Shown here piece after piece: positions 7,012-13,629 of a stretch of DNA of 21,123 nucleotides. Within the stretch, counting starts at the first letter, position 1; each line of letters opens with the position of its first letter. The notes beneath the pieces were generated by a model, which was not told where the DNA came from, made no database searches, and was given only the letters and a program-made list of their open reading frames with translations. Position numbers and translations under genes: made by a program. The DNA comes from DASQVO01 sp035640715 (GTDB lineage Bacteria > Actinomycetota > Actinomycetes > Streptosporangiales > Streptosporangiaceae). The stretch spans positions 1 to 21,123 of the forward strand of contig DASQVO010000503.1 in assembly GCA_035640715.1 (NCBI GenBank). Reading direction: 5' to 3'.

Positions 7012-7260
7012 GCCGGCCGCGGATCCCACCGGTTGGCTGGAAGCTCGGCAGGTCGTCCAGGGACATCATGGCCTCGTAGGTGCGCACGGCCCGTTCCACG
7101 GATACGCCCAGGCCGCATGATGAGGTAGCGGCTTGCCCGCAGCGCAGCCTGATTCTCCTGGCAGGCATGGCAGGCGCGGCGGCGGGTAAGGGCAGCCTAT
7201 TGCCAGCGCCACGGCGCCGATTGTGTCACCGGCCAGCTGGTAAGCGGGAAGGAAATGACG
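7012..7260. other. Gap between the KstR-type box and the small membrane protein gene
   Basis: Together with the remnant at 6808-6972 this makes a stretch of about 450 bases without an intact gene. A minus-strand frame covers 6977-7168 and ends with a plausible-looking 29-residue stretch (DDLPSFQPTGGIRGRLIDAF inside it), running through the palindrome to a stop. I recognise no family in it, and it may be another gene fragment. The right end carries only the ribosome site of the next gene. Confidence 0.35.
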
Positions 7261-7548
7261 ATGAGCTCGCCCAACGGCCCCTCCACCAGCCAGCACCGCG
7301 CTCACGGCCGCCAGGCAGCGGAGAAGGCGGCGGAAAAGAACTCCCTGCGCGTCGATGTGCCCGTGATCGGGACGCTGACGCTGCCGCCCCCTCAGCAGCT
7401 GGCCTTCGTCGGCGGGATTGCGGTACTGGCCGCGCTGGATATCATCGACTGGCCCGTCGGCCTGGTGGTGGTCGCCGGACACGTACTTGCCACCCGCAGC
7501 CGCAACAAGATCGTGCGAGATTTCGGAAACGCTCTCGAAGAGGCCTGA
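7261..7548 (+). CDS. Small conserved membrane-associated protein, unknown function
   Basis: This 95-residue protein has a polar, basic N-terminal third, then a VPVIGTLTLPPPQQLAF segment, one or two hydrophobic segments at about 48-75 (GGIAVLAALDIIDWP and the following VGLVVVAGHVLA), and a charged tail ending in ALEEA. I recall similar proteins from actinobacterial genomes, annotated only as hypothetical. The ATG at 7261 is preferred over the ATG six bases earlier because AAGGA ends 7 bases before it. It is monocistronic in the window, with no neighbour of related function. No enzymatic motif is visible. Confidence 0.75.
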   Translation: MSSPNGPSTSQHRAHGRQAAEKAAEKNSLRVDVPVIGTLTLPPPQQLAFVGGIAVLAALDIIDWPVGLVVVAGHVLATRSRNKIVRDFGNALEEA

Positions 7549-7739
7549 TGCGGTAGGAGCTGCCGGCGGCCGCGCCGTCGCTGAGCAGGGCGCGGCCCCG
7601 GGCCTCGATGACAGCGCGCTGGCAAGCCGACGGACACCTTCCCCGTCCGGCTAGCCCCCGGCAGCAGTGGGCAGATGCGTGCCGCCGTTGCGGGACAATG
7701 GTGCGGGGCAATGCCGTACAAGGCCCGGGGGTGAGGCGT

Positions 7740-8039
7740 ATGGCTGCGTCGGATGTGTGGATAGCCAAGGAAGACGGAAGCGACATCATCCGCGCTACAG
7801 CGGTCGTCGGGGTCGGCATCGGGTACAACGGCAACATCACCGCGAAGCTAGGCCACGCCGAGGGCGCAACCGTGACACTGGCTGATCCTGGCAGGCGGCA
7901 CGGCGCGCACCCGCCGGATGACTTTCACCGCCAGCTGATCCGTGTCATCACACAGCTGTCCGACGCATCCGGAGTCTTCCTGGTGCGGCCGGTGCAGGAC
8001 GAGGTACACGGCTGGCAATGGGTCACCGAACCGCTGTAG
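7740..8039 (+). CDS. Conserved hypothetical protein, 99 residues
   Basis: The product has no recognised catalytic motif. It opens with SDVWIAKEDGSDIIRATAVV, followed by a beta-rich stretch, an acidic/His region with PPDDFHRQLIRVI, and ends in WQWVTEPL. The pattern suggests a compact alpha/beta cytosolic protein; similar short proteins occur as hypotheticals in actinobacteria (from memory). The ATG at 7740 is chosen because GTGAGG lies about 4 bases before it and family-like sequence begins there; the frame is open further upstream to 7608 without coding character. It converges with the minus-strand gene ending at 8075. Function unknown. Confidence 0.65.
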   Translation: MAASDVWIAKEDGSDIIRATAVVGVGIGYNGNITAKLGHAEGATVTLADPGRRHGAHPPDDFHRQLIRVITQLSDASGVFLVRPVQDEVHGWQWVTEPL

Positions 8040-8074
8040 CGCCGAGCCTGGCGTCGGCGGGTGCCGTCGGCCCC

Positions 8075-8410
8075 TCAGTCACGTTGCTTCCCGACCCATG
8101 GCGGCGCGAACGCATCCGTTATCAGCGGCTGGCCAACGAACGGGTCGCAGATTTCCTTCGTCTCCCGCGGCTCACGCACCTGCGCCTCCAGCCGCGCCTG
8201 GTATTCCTGTTCTAGCCGGCGCTGGGCATCCTGCCATGCCGCCCATTCCTCGCAGGGCACCGCGCGCCCGTCCGCGAACTGCACGCCAAGCACCAATCCC
8301 TCGCCATGCTCTTCCACGCGCATGCCGCGCTGGACTGCATCTTCCTCCTTGCCGCACAGCTCAAACCGTGGCGCATAATGCCGCATGTACCACAGCGCGC
8401 ACTGGCTCAT
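8075..8410 (-). CDS. Hypothetical cytosolic protein, 111 residues
   Basis: The protein has no membrane segment or known motif that I recognise. Visible features are an N-terminal CALWYMRHYAPRFE stretch, a predicted helical, charged segment around residues 54-85 (EEWAAWQDAQRRLEQEYQAR) that could form a short coiled coil, and a C-terminal Pro/aromatic end. The ATG start at 8410 has GAGAAG about 9 bases upstream. Codon use and residue composition look genuine, unlike the overlapping frames. It converges on the 99-residue gene ending at 8039, leaving 35 bases. Function unknown. Confidence 0.6.
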   Translation of the reverse strand: MSQCALWYMRHYAPRFELCGKEEDAVQRGMRVEEHGEGLVLGVQFADGRAVPCEEWAAWQDAQRRLEQEYQARLEAQVREPRETKEICDPFVGQPLITDAFAPPWVGKQRD

Positions 8411-8507
8411 CCGGTCATCTTCTCATCTATGCCTCGTCGGCACGGCCCCCCGCTTTCCTCCTCACCACCCACGGCGTCTTCCAGATCAGCGGCGCAGGCT
8501 GTGCCCG

Positions 8508-8945
8508 TCAGGGGCGCTGGTGTGCCCGGGGGAGTGCCCTGATGGCGGCAGGCAGCTGCCGGCGGGATGATGGCGGGACCGCCCGTGTGCCGGGACGGCG
8601 CTCCAGCAGACGCCGGGCGCCCGCGGCCACGAGTTCGGCAAGCGAGGGAGCGATCGCATCCACGGCGGTGACCAGCGCGCGGTGCAGCAGCGGGGGACGG
8701 CGCGGGGGCGTGGCTGCCGGTGACCAGGTCACGGTCACCGATTCCCACCATCCCGCGCTGCGGATAGCACCCGCCTGCTCCTCGCGCCGCCAATGCCCCC
8801 GGGACAGCTGCACACGCTGCTCCAGCCGGAGGCCCTCGGCGCCAAGTGCCCGCAGATGGTCCTTACCGCCTCGCACAACCCCATTATGCGTCCGCCCGCC
8901 CGCCGTGGGTAGCGGCGGAGCAGCAGTTTTCCGCTGGGGCGTCAA
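8508..8945 (-). CDS. Possible hypothetical protein, weakly supported
   Basis: A minus-strand frame of 145 codons starts at a TTG at 8945 with no good ribosome site. Its middle part (WWESVTVTWSPAA, then a helical stretch around VTAVDAIAPSLAELVAAGAR) looks protein-like. The ends are Arg/Pro-rich, as expected for chance frames in such GC-rich DNA. No family is recognised. A real gene may be shorter and start internally. It lies 97 bases upstream of the hypothetical gene at 8075-8410 on the same strand. Two longer frames overlap it (plus 7942-9672 and minus 8407-8793) and look worse. Confidence 0.35.
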   Translation of the reverse strand: MTPQRKTAAPPLPTAGGRTHNGVVRGGKDHLRALGAEGLRLEQRVQLSRGHWRREEQAGAIRSAGWWESVTVTWSPAATPPRRPPLLHRALVTAVDAIAPSLAELVAAGARRLLERRPGTRAVPPSSRRQLPAAIRALPRAHQRP

Positions 8946-9019
8946 CGCCCCAGCGCCCGTGCTGATGAGCGATACAACGGCAGGCCCTGCCAGCTCTTCA
9001 CCTGCCTGTCCGGCTCATT

Positions 9020-9034
9020 CGTCACACAGTGACG
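9020..9034 (-). terminator. Short hairpin after the cupin lipoprotein gene
   Basis: CGTCAC (9020-9025), a 3-base loop, and GTGACG (9029-9034) form a perfect 6-base stem, 11 bases beyond the stop of the minus-strand cupin gene. No U tract follows, so this is only a candidate terminator; an operator is also possible. Confidence 0.35.
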
Positions 9035-9045
9035 CCGCGTGGCGC

Positions 9046-9588
9046 TTACACTCGGCGCCAGGACGGCTTCGTCGGGTCGACCAGTCGCATGTCGACGGGT
9101 CCGATGCCGGAGATGGCGATGACGGCAGGGGCGTGGTGGCCCGGCAGCACGCCGTCATAATGCGGAGTACGGTGGACACGCTTCACGTATCCGCCGGGTC
9201 CGACAGGAACCGCGTCCCGGGGCGCGAAAACGTTACCGCTATTCACCCACCAGGTTCCGGACACCACGACCGACAGGCGATCGGTGGCGTAGGTGTGGGG
9301 TGCGCTGAACCAGCCGGGGTTCCATCTCATCATCACGAGATACAGTCCGGGTTTGTTGATGTCGCCGTACAGCGTGGCCAATTCACCACTGTGCGGAGGC
9401 AGATTTCCCCACGGCTTGAACTTTATCCTGTCGAACGGCAACACGAATGTCTCGCTCGGATTCGGGCCACGGCGGGGGGAGAGCGTGACGTCGGCAGCGG
9501 AGGTTCCCGTACGTTCGGCGCAGCCAGAGATCGCCGCCATCAGGGGCGCCAGCAGCACCGCCCGCCGGCCCCAATCGGCGTGTTCCAT
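9046..9588 (-). CDS. Cupin-domain lipoprotein
   Basis: The 180-residue product begins with a short basic N terminus, a hydrophobic stretch and a lipobox-like AISGC (lipid-acceptor Cys at residue 23), so it is probably a membrane-anchored extracytoplasmic lipoprotein. The rest is a single cupin fold: a first conserved box around NPGWFSAPHTYATDRLSVVV (metal-ligand-type His), a GTWWVNSG turn, and a second box around KRVHRTPHYDGV with further His residues. The ATG at 9588 has GGGAGGA 7 bases upstream, a strong ribosome site. The protein resembles small ChrR/DUF4437-type cupins of unknown substrate. It is transcribed alone. Metal binding is inferred from the His pattern; activity is not known. Confidence 0.82.
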   Translation of the reverse strand: MEHADWGRRAVLLAPLMAAISGCAERTGTSAADVTLSPRRGPNPSETFVLPFDRIKFKPWGNLPPHSGELATLYGDINKPGLYLVMMRWNPGWFSAPHTYATDRLSVVVSGTWWVNSGNVFAPRDAVPVGPGGYVKRVHRTPHYDGVLPGHHAPAVIAISGIGPVDMRLVDPTKPSWRRV

Positions 9589-9701
9589 GAGAATTCCTCC
9601 CCCGTGCGCGCTGTGCCCGATGACAGTCGCGGCGGCAAAACGAGGCCGACATGTCCCTCGTCGCAGCCCTGAACGCCTTCGCTATCACCTTCGAGGGCCA
9701 T

Positions 9702-9740
9702 ATTCTCCCGGCCAACGATCGATTCTCCCGGCCAACGATC
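9702..9740. repeat. 20-bp direct tandem duplication
   Basis: ATTCTCCCGGCCAACGATCG at 9702-9721 is repeated at once at 9722-9740, lacking only the final base. It sits between the cupin lipoprotein gene and the IS1380-like relic. It could be a slippage duplication or a scar of an insertion or excision event. Confidence 0.9.
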
Positions 9741-9756
9741 AGTAAACCGCCGGTGC

Positions 9757-9971
9757 TGGATCGAAGAAGCGCACGTCGCTGAGCTGACACCGCTGCTGCG
9801 CGAAGGACCCGCAGGCATCAGAAGCTGGCTGGGCCAGCTCGCCTGCATCGACGCCGCTCACCGGGTCCACGCGGGGACTGAAGGCGCCATCCGCACCGGG
9901 AAGACTGCGGCATCGGCAAGGTCCCCTCCGGGTCACTGGCGATGAGCAAGGCATGGCTGGCCGTCCCCTGA
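9757..9971 (+). pseudogene. IS1380-like transposase relic, frameshifted
   Basis: From 9757 the plus strand encodes WIEEAHVAELTPLLREGPAG, continuing with SWLGQLACIDAAHRVHAGTE and AIRTGK. After a one-base loss at about 9904 it continues in the next frame as DCGIGKVPSGSLAMSKAWLA, ending at TGA 9969-9971. The order (QLAxLDAxHRxHA, RIRTGKDxGIGKxPS, then an AxxxAWL segment) matches, from memory, the C-terminal part of IS1380-family DDE transposases. N-terminal catalytic parts, the last part of the C terminus and terminal inverted repeats are missing. It lies just upstream of the dps promoter. It is clearly nonfunctional. Confidence 0.65.
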
Positions 9972-10004
9972 TCACCGGATGTGACGAGGATCTCACTTCC
10001 GCCG

Positions 10005-10034
10005 TTGTCTGGACTGTGTCCAAAGAGCTACAGT
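10005..10034 (+). promoter_or_regulatory. Predicted dps promoter
   Basis: TTGTCT (10005-10010) as -35 and TACAGT (10029-10034) as -10 are separated by 18 bases, a good sigma70-type spacing. Transcription would begin near 10041, about 36 bases before the dps ATG. Two palindromes overlap the promoter (separate entries), consistent with repression. Confidence 0.55.
10010..10022. promoter_or_regulatory. Operator palindrome 1 in the dps promoter
   Basis: TGGACTGTGTCCA is a perfect TGGAC-N3-GTCCA palindrome between the predicted -35 and -10 elements. Its twin follows 24 bases downstream, just over two helical turns. The adjacent Fur-family gene product is the obvious candidate binder; this is inferred from location. 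Confidence 0.6.
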
Positions 10035-10046
10035 GGACAATGTCCA
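10034..10046. promoter_or_regulatory. Operator palindrome 2 in the dps promoter
   Basis: TGGACAATGTCCA repeats the TGGAC-N3-GTCCA pattern with a different centre. It overlaps the end of the predicted -10 box and the predicted start of transcription. Conservation of the arms but not the centre is what is expected of two sites for one dimeric regulator. Confidence 0.6.
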
Positions 10047-10076
10047 AACAAGCAGTCCACTCCTCAGGAGGTCGCC

Positions 10077-10517
10077 ATGGACACCGAACGCATCGGTACC
10101 GACCTGCAGGACACCCTGGTCGAACTGACCGGCCTGGCCCTGGAGGCCAAGCAGCTGCACTGGAACGTGACCGGCCGGCACTTCCGGTCACTGCACGAGC
10201 AGCTCGACAGCCTGACCGATGAGGCGCGCGCTGCGGCCGACGCCGTCGCCGAGCGGGCCGTCACGATCGGCTACGCCCCGGATGGCCGGGCGGCCACGGT
10301 GGCCAAGGAGAGCCCGCTGGCCGAGGTGCCGGAGGGCAGGCTCGCCGACAGCACCGTCCTCGACCTGGTGGTGACCGCGCTGACCACGGTCACCGGGCGG
10401 CTGCGGCCCCGGGTGGAGCGCCTCGGCGAGCTGGACCCGGTCACCCAGGACGTGCTGATCGGCGTCCTGGCCGGGCTGGAGAAGCAGCGGTGGATGTTCA
10501 GCGCGCAGCAGAGCTGA
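10077..10517 (+). CDS. dps: Dps-family ferritin-like DNA-protection protein
   Basis: Dps forms dodecamers that oxidise and store iron using peroxide and can shield DNA. The 146-residue product has the Dps core KQLHWNVTGRHF with all ferroxidase ligands at canonical spacing: His28, His40, Asp44, Asp55 and Glu59, equivalent to E. coli His51, His63, Asp67, Asp78 and Glu82. The ATG at 10077 has CAGGAGG 6 bases upstream; an in-frame start at 9981 lies upstream of the predicted promoter and is rejected. The 3' end overlaps the Fur-family regulator gene by 28 bases, so the two are co-transcribed. Regulation is probably through the twin palindromes at 10010-10046. No long basic N-terminal tail is present, so strong DNA binding is uncertain. 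Confidence 0.95.
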   Translation: MDTERIGTDLQDTLVELTGLALEAKQLHWNVTGRHFRSLHEQLDSLTDEARAAADAVAERAVTIGYAPDGRAATVAKESPLAEVPEGRLADSTVLDLVVTALTTVTGRLRPRVERLGELDPVTQDVLIGVLAGLEKQRWMFSAQQS

Positions 10518-10921
10518 GCCGCCGGCTGCGCGAGCACGGGCTGCGCGCCACCGGGCCCAGGATCGATGTGCTCGCCGCGCTCGAGGACCTCGGCGGCCAC
10601 CGGACCGCCGACGAGGTACGCGACCGGCTCGCCACCAGCGGCCGGCCGCTGCCTCGCTCCAGCGTGTACAACGTGCTCACCTCGCTGGCCGGGGCCGGTC
10701 TCGTGCTGAACGCCGACGCCGGCCCCGGGCCGGCGCTTTATGAGGCCAGGCAGGAATGGCACCACCACTTCGTATGCCGCTCCTGCCACCGGGTCTTCGA
10801 CGTCGAGTGCCTCGTTGGGGCCCGGCCCTGCCTGACCCCGGGCACCGACGTGGGCGTGGTGGAAGACGCCCAAGTGATCTTCCGGGGTATCTGCACGGCT
10901 TGCGCCGCCCCGGCCCGGTAG
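10490..10921 (+). CDS. Fur/PerR-family metal-dependent repressor
   Basis: The 143-residue protein has an N-terminal winged helix (helix around PLPRSSVYNVLTSL, residues 53-66) and a C-terminal metal-binding dimerisation domain. Cys96/Cys99 and Cys135/Cys138 form the two CxxC pairs of the structural zinc site. His37, His91, His93 and Asp104 align by number with the regulatory metal ligands of Bacillus PerR; the fifth position, Asp85 in PerR, is Glu here. It starts at GTG 10490 inside the end of dps, with GGAG about 9 bases before. Co-transcription with dps and the palindromes in the dps promoter suggest autoregulated control of iron storage by peroxide or iron. Fur, PerR or CatR-type specificity cannot be settled from sequence alone. 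Confidence 0.92.
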   Translation: MDVQRAAELSRRLREHGLRATGPRIDVLAALEDLGGHRTADEVRDRLATSGRPLPRSSVYNVLTSLAGAGLVLNADAGPGPALYEARQEWHHHFVCRSCHRVFDVECLVGARPCLTPGTDVGVVEDAQVIFRGICTACAAPAR

Positions 10922-11049
10922 CCGAGGACGCCGCCCCGGCCACGTACTGCCGATGCTCGCACTTCGACCGGTCTGGTGCTGGGGAACGGTTCCGGTAACC
11001 ATCCACGATGTCGTGGGCCGCTGGCCTGCGCTAACACACTATTCAGGTG

Positions 11050-11060
11050 CGAAATTTTCG
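11050..11060. promoter_or_regulatory. AT-rich palindrome before the DUF2180-type gene
   Basis: CGAAATTTTCG (arms CGAAA/TTTCG) lies about 30 bases upstream of the ATG at 11091, in an unusually AT-rich stretch (about 11035-11090) that probably holds the promoter. No clear -35/-10 pair could be fixed, so a regulatory role is only suggested. Confidence 0.3.
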
Positions 11061-11090
11061 TATTCATTAGTGGATGTAAGGAGAGTCATT

Positions 11091-11426
11091 ATGAATTGCC
11101 GGGAGTGCACGACAACAATGCCAATGACGTATATGGTCCGTAGCGCGATAGGCTTCTGCGCTTATTGCGGTGCAGGTATCTGTCTTGACCATGCGAGATT
11201 CGTCGGCCTGCCTGCCCAGCCGGTCGGCCTTGTCCCGCCGTCGAACAGCGGTGCGCGTCGTATCCTGTGCACCACCTGTCACCCCGCGCCTGCCTGTGAA
11301 GAAGCCGAGTTCGGCGCCCTCACCGCCCCTGCGGGTCACGGCGGGCGGTCTGCCAGGGGCGGCCTGGCAGCATTCGTGTCGGCGCTGATGGCCAGCGCGG
11401 CACGGATCAGGGCACTCCCTGGCTGA
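11091..11426 (+). CDS. DUF2180-type small cysteine-rich (zinc-binding) protein
   Basis: The 111-residue product has three Cys clusters: MNCRECTT at the start, FCAYCGAGICLDHA around residues 23-36, and LCTTCHP around 62-68. This pattern (CxxC, CxxCGAGxCxxHA, CxxC/H) fits the DUF2180 family of small zinc-ribbon-like proteins seen in actinobacteria and some archaea; the family name is from memory and the function is unknown. The C-terminal 40 residues are Gly/Ala-rich with a possible weak amphipathic helix. The ATG at 11091 has AAGGAG 8 bases upstream, and the in-frame extension to 10953 is rejected. The gene stands alone after the dps-fur pair and converges on ydbT, leaving 19 bases. Confidence 0.8.
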   Translation: MNCRECTTTMPMTYMVRSAIGFCAYCGAGICLDHARFVGLPAQPVGLVPPSNSGARRILCTTCHPAPACEEAEFGALTAPAGHGGRSARGGLAAFVSALMASAARIRALPG

Positions 11427-11445
11427 GCTGGGCCGCCGGCGCAAG

Positions 11446-12849
11446 TTAGACGGCCCGGGTCCGGGCAGCACGGGCAAGGTCGGGCAGCCGGCTGAGGAGG
11501 TCAAGCGCCTCGGCGGCGCCGCGGTCCTGGAGGCTTGCGGTTACCCGCCTGCCCGCCACGTCGAGCCGCACCGACGCGAGCCCCAGCTGCCGCTGGACCG
11601 GGCCCTGCACCCAGCGGATGCTCTGCACCTTCTCCAGCGGCACCCAGGTGGTCTTCCGGCATACCCGGCCGTGGGAGGCGGCCACGTAGCGGTCGTCGCC
11701 GCCCCACGCCAGGAAGTGGTACGCCAGCGGCGCCTTCCAGCGGGCACCGCCGGGCGGCCGCCGCGATGGCACAGGCGGGGCGCTCATCAGCTCGCCGAGC
11801 ATCTGCTCCGCCTCCGCGCGTGATCCGACGGGGATAAGCGCGCGCAGGTGGCGCGATTCCGATCGGTTCTCCCGCCGCTGGCGCGGCCCGGCAACGTCGA
11901 CCTCAAGCCGGCACCAGCCAAACGCCCGCCACACCAGGGGCTCGACGAGGCGGACCGCCTGAACCCGTCCCGGCCGGATGGTCTCGGCGGTGGTCTGTAC
12001 CAGTCCGGACCGTAGCCGCAGTCCGTCGGGCGCCGCCGCGACCACGGTCCCGAACTCGCCATTGAACTGGCGCCAGACTGCGAGCACGACTCCGAGCCCT
12101 GCCGGCAGGAGCGACGCGCCGATGCCGGGCAGGCCGGACAGCGCTGCTGCCGAGGCCAGCGCGGCGATCATGATGGCCGCGATCGCCCCGGTCCTGCTCA
12201 GCGCGAGGGCCCCGGCCAGGCGCCCGGACCTTACCCGGAACAGTATCCGCTCGGTCTCCCCGGCCGCAGCCGGCGGCCCGGGCAGGCCTTCCCCACCCGG
12301 CCGGGTTGCCGCAGCCGAAGGCGCCGCGGGCGCGTCCACGCCCACGGCGCCGGGTGCCCTGGTCATCGACAGAAGGCTGCGGCGAAGCTGCCCGGCTTCG
12401 GCGAGCGGCAGGCAGGCCAGGCGGCCTCCGGAGGAGTCGGCGCCCGCCATCCGCACGCGGATCTCCGCCAGCCCGAGCACCCGGGCCAGCCCGGTCTGCA
12501 CCACGTCGATCGCCTGGACCTGGGACAGGGGGAAGCGCTGTGACTGGCGCCGGATCAGCCCCGTCTCGATGTACAGCACGCCGTTGATCACCTGCCAGCG
12601 GGTGACCAGCCAGTTGACCACGCCGGCCACCAGCACCATCGCGACGACGAACAGGTCGCTGATGAGGTCACTGCCCGCATGCTGCTGGTTAGCGAAAAGG
12701 AGGACGACTACGAGGACGCCGATCCCCACCAGGTGACGGCCGCCACGGACGAGAGGTGACAGCGGGTGCAGGCGATGCCAGCCCGCAGCGTCGTCTCCCG
12801 CAACCGGCGAGGCATGCGGGCGTTGCGGGCCGCGAGGCTGCGGGCTCAT
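11446..12849 (-). CDS. ydbT: Bacterial-PH-domain membrane protein, YdbT type
   Basis: The 467-residue protein has two N-terminal membrane segments (about 37-53 and 65-84), a first bPH2 domain (about 90-165; VLYIETGLIRRQSQRFPLSQ), a Pro/Ala linker, a second membrane pair near 215-260, and two further PH-like repeats, one around DGLRLRSGLVQTTAETI and one around WVPLEKVQSIRWVQGPVQRQ. The three repeats share the signature xxGxxxxxxxxIPxxxVQxxxxxQxxxxRxxGLxxxxxxxxG. YdbT/YdbS pairs occur widely; in Bacillus they have been linked to resistance to some antimicrobial peptides. Start ATG 12849 overlaps the ydbS stop by one base (TGATG); GTG at 12852 is an alternative. The two proteins probably act as a complex at the inner face of the membrane. 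Confidence 0.88.
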   Translation of the reverse strand: MSPQPRGPQRPHASPVAGDDAAGWHRLHPLSPLVRGGRHLVGIGVLVVVLLFANQQHAGSDLISDLFVVAMVLVAGVVNWLVTRWQVINGVLYIETGLIRRQSQRFPLSQVQAIDVVQTGLARVLGLAEIRVRMAGADSSGGRLACLPLAEAGQLRRSLLSMTRAPGAVGVDAPAAPSAAATRPGGEGLPGPPAAAGETERILFRVRSGRLAGALALSRTGAIAAIMIAALASAAALSGLPGIGASLLPAGLGVVLAVWRQFNGEFGTVVAAAPDGLRLRSGLVQTTAETIRPGRVQAVRLVEPLVWRAFGWCRLEVDVAGPRQRRENRSESRHLRALIPVGSRAEAEQMLGELMSAPPVPSRRPPGGARWKAPLAYHFLAWGGDDRYVAASHGRVCRKTTWVPLEKVQSIRWVQGPVQRQLGLASVRLDVAGRRVTASLQDRGAAEALDLLSRLPDLARAARTRAV

Positions 12850-13355
12850 CACAGCCCAGCCGCCAGCGTCTCACCGAGCGCGGCCAACTGGTCGCGCAGC
12901 CTCGCTGCCTCCGCCCTGTCCAGGCCCGGGATGCGCGCGTCGCTGGCCGCCGCGGCGGTGTGCATCCGTACCGTCGCAAGCCCCAGGCTCCGCTCAACCG
13001 GGCCAGCGGTGACGTCGATGAACTGCATCCGCCCGTAAGGGATGACCGACTGGCGGCGGATGAGCACCCCGCGCCGGACCATCAGGTCGTCCTTCCGCTC
13101 GGCGTAGCCCCACGCAGCCACGCGGCGAGCCAGGAACCGTTCCGCCAGCAGCCCGGCCACGACCAGTCCGAGACCGAGACCCAGGCCGAGCGCGGCCGAC
13201 GCCGCACCGCCGATGAGGCCACCGACGAGCGCGACCGGCACGGTGACCGCCGCGACCTGGATACGCCTCACGTGCAGCAGCCGCGGCGACGGGCGGTGCC
13301 ACTGGATACCGCCGTCCCCTGTTTCGCCCGGTGCGCCTGTCTGGCCTACGGCCAT
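12849..13355 (-). CDS. ydbS: Bacterial-PH-domain membrane protein, YdbS type
   Basis: This 168-residue protein contains a polar N terminus, two adjacent hydrophobic segments (about 38-75, rich in Gly/Ala/Leu) and a C-terminal bPH2 domain: an AERKDDLMVRRGVLIRRQSV strand pair, then IPYGRMQFIDVTAGPVERSL and GLATVRMHTA. YdbS is the short partner of YdbT, which follows directly with a one-base overlap. The ATG at 13355 is chosen because a sensible N terminus begins there; its ribosome site is weak, and the frame is open upstream to 13427, so the start is not secure. Function is unknown beyond the pairing. Confidence 0.85.
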   Translation of the reverse strand: MAVGQTGAPGETGDGGIQWHRPSPRLLHVRRIQVAAVTVPVALVGGLIGGAASAALGLGLGLGLVVAGLLAERFLARRVAAWGYAERKDDLMVRRGVLIRRQSVIPYGRMQFIDVTAGPVERSLGLATVRMHTAAAASDARIPGLDRAEAARLRDQLAALGETLAAGL

Positions 13356-13405
13356 GCGGACGGCCCTGCCGTGCTGCCGAGGCGGCCGGGCGCAACATGA
13401 TCCAG

Positions 13406-13438
13406 CGGCATAAACGAGAAGGTACACCGATTATGCCG
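13406..13438. promoter_or_regulatory. Inverted repeat upstream of ydbS
   Basis: CGGCATAA (13406-13413) and TTATGCCG (13431-13438) are perfect 8-base arms separated by 17 bases, 51-83 bases upstream of the ydbS ATG. The position fits an operator overlapping the ydbST promoter. A clear -35/-10 pair was not identified. Confidence 0.35.
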
Positions 13439-13629
13439 GCCTCGCGGCTTATGCGGCCTTGCGGCCTGATCCACAAGTATCGAAAGGGCGCCCAGGCTGC
13501 ACCCCGGGAGACGCTACCGCGCCAGGAACTCCGGCACGGGCTGCCATGCGAACTGGAGGAGTTGCTCTCGTCTTTGCCACGCGCCTTCGCCGTGGACCTC
13601 CCGAGGTTCAGCCGACCGGGCCCGGGCGG

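Noticed and set aside
8407..8793. 128-codon minus-strand frame overlapping the 111-residue gene by ATGA
   Set aside because: The overlap looks operon-like, but the composition (Arg/Gly/Pro/Cys-rich, no secondary-structure pattern) is that of a shadow frame; the frame at 8508-8945 is slightly more plausible.
7942..9672. 576-codon plus-strand open frame
   Set aside because: Arg/Pro/Ser-rich with no domain, and it covers the clear cupin lipoprotein gene and a hypothetical gene on the other strand; a typical chance frame in GC-rich DNA.
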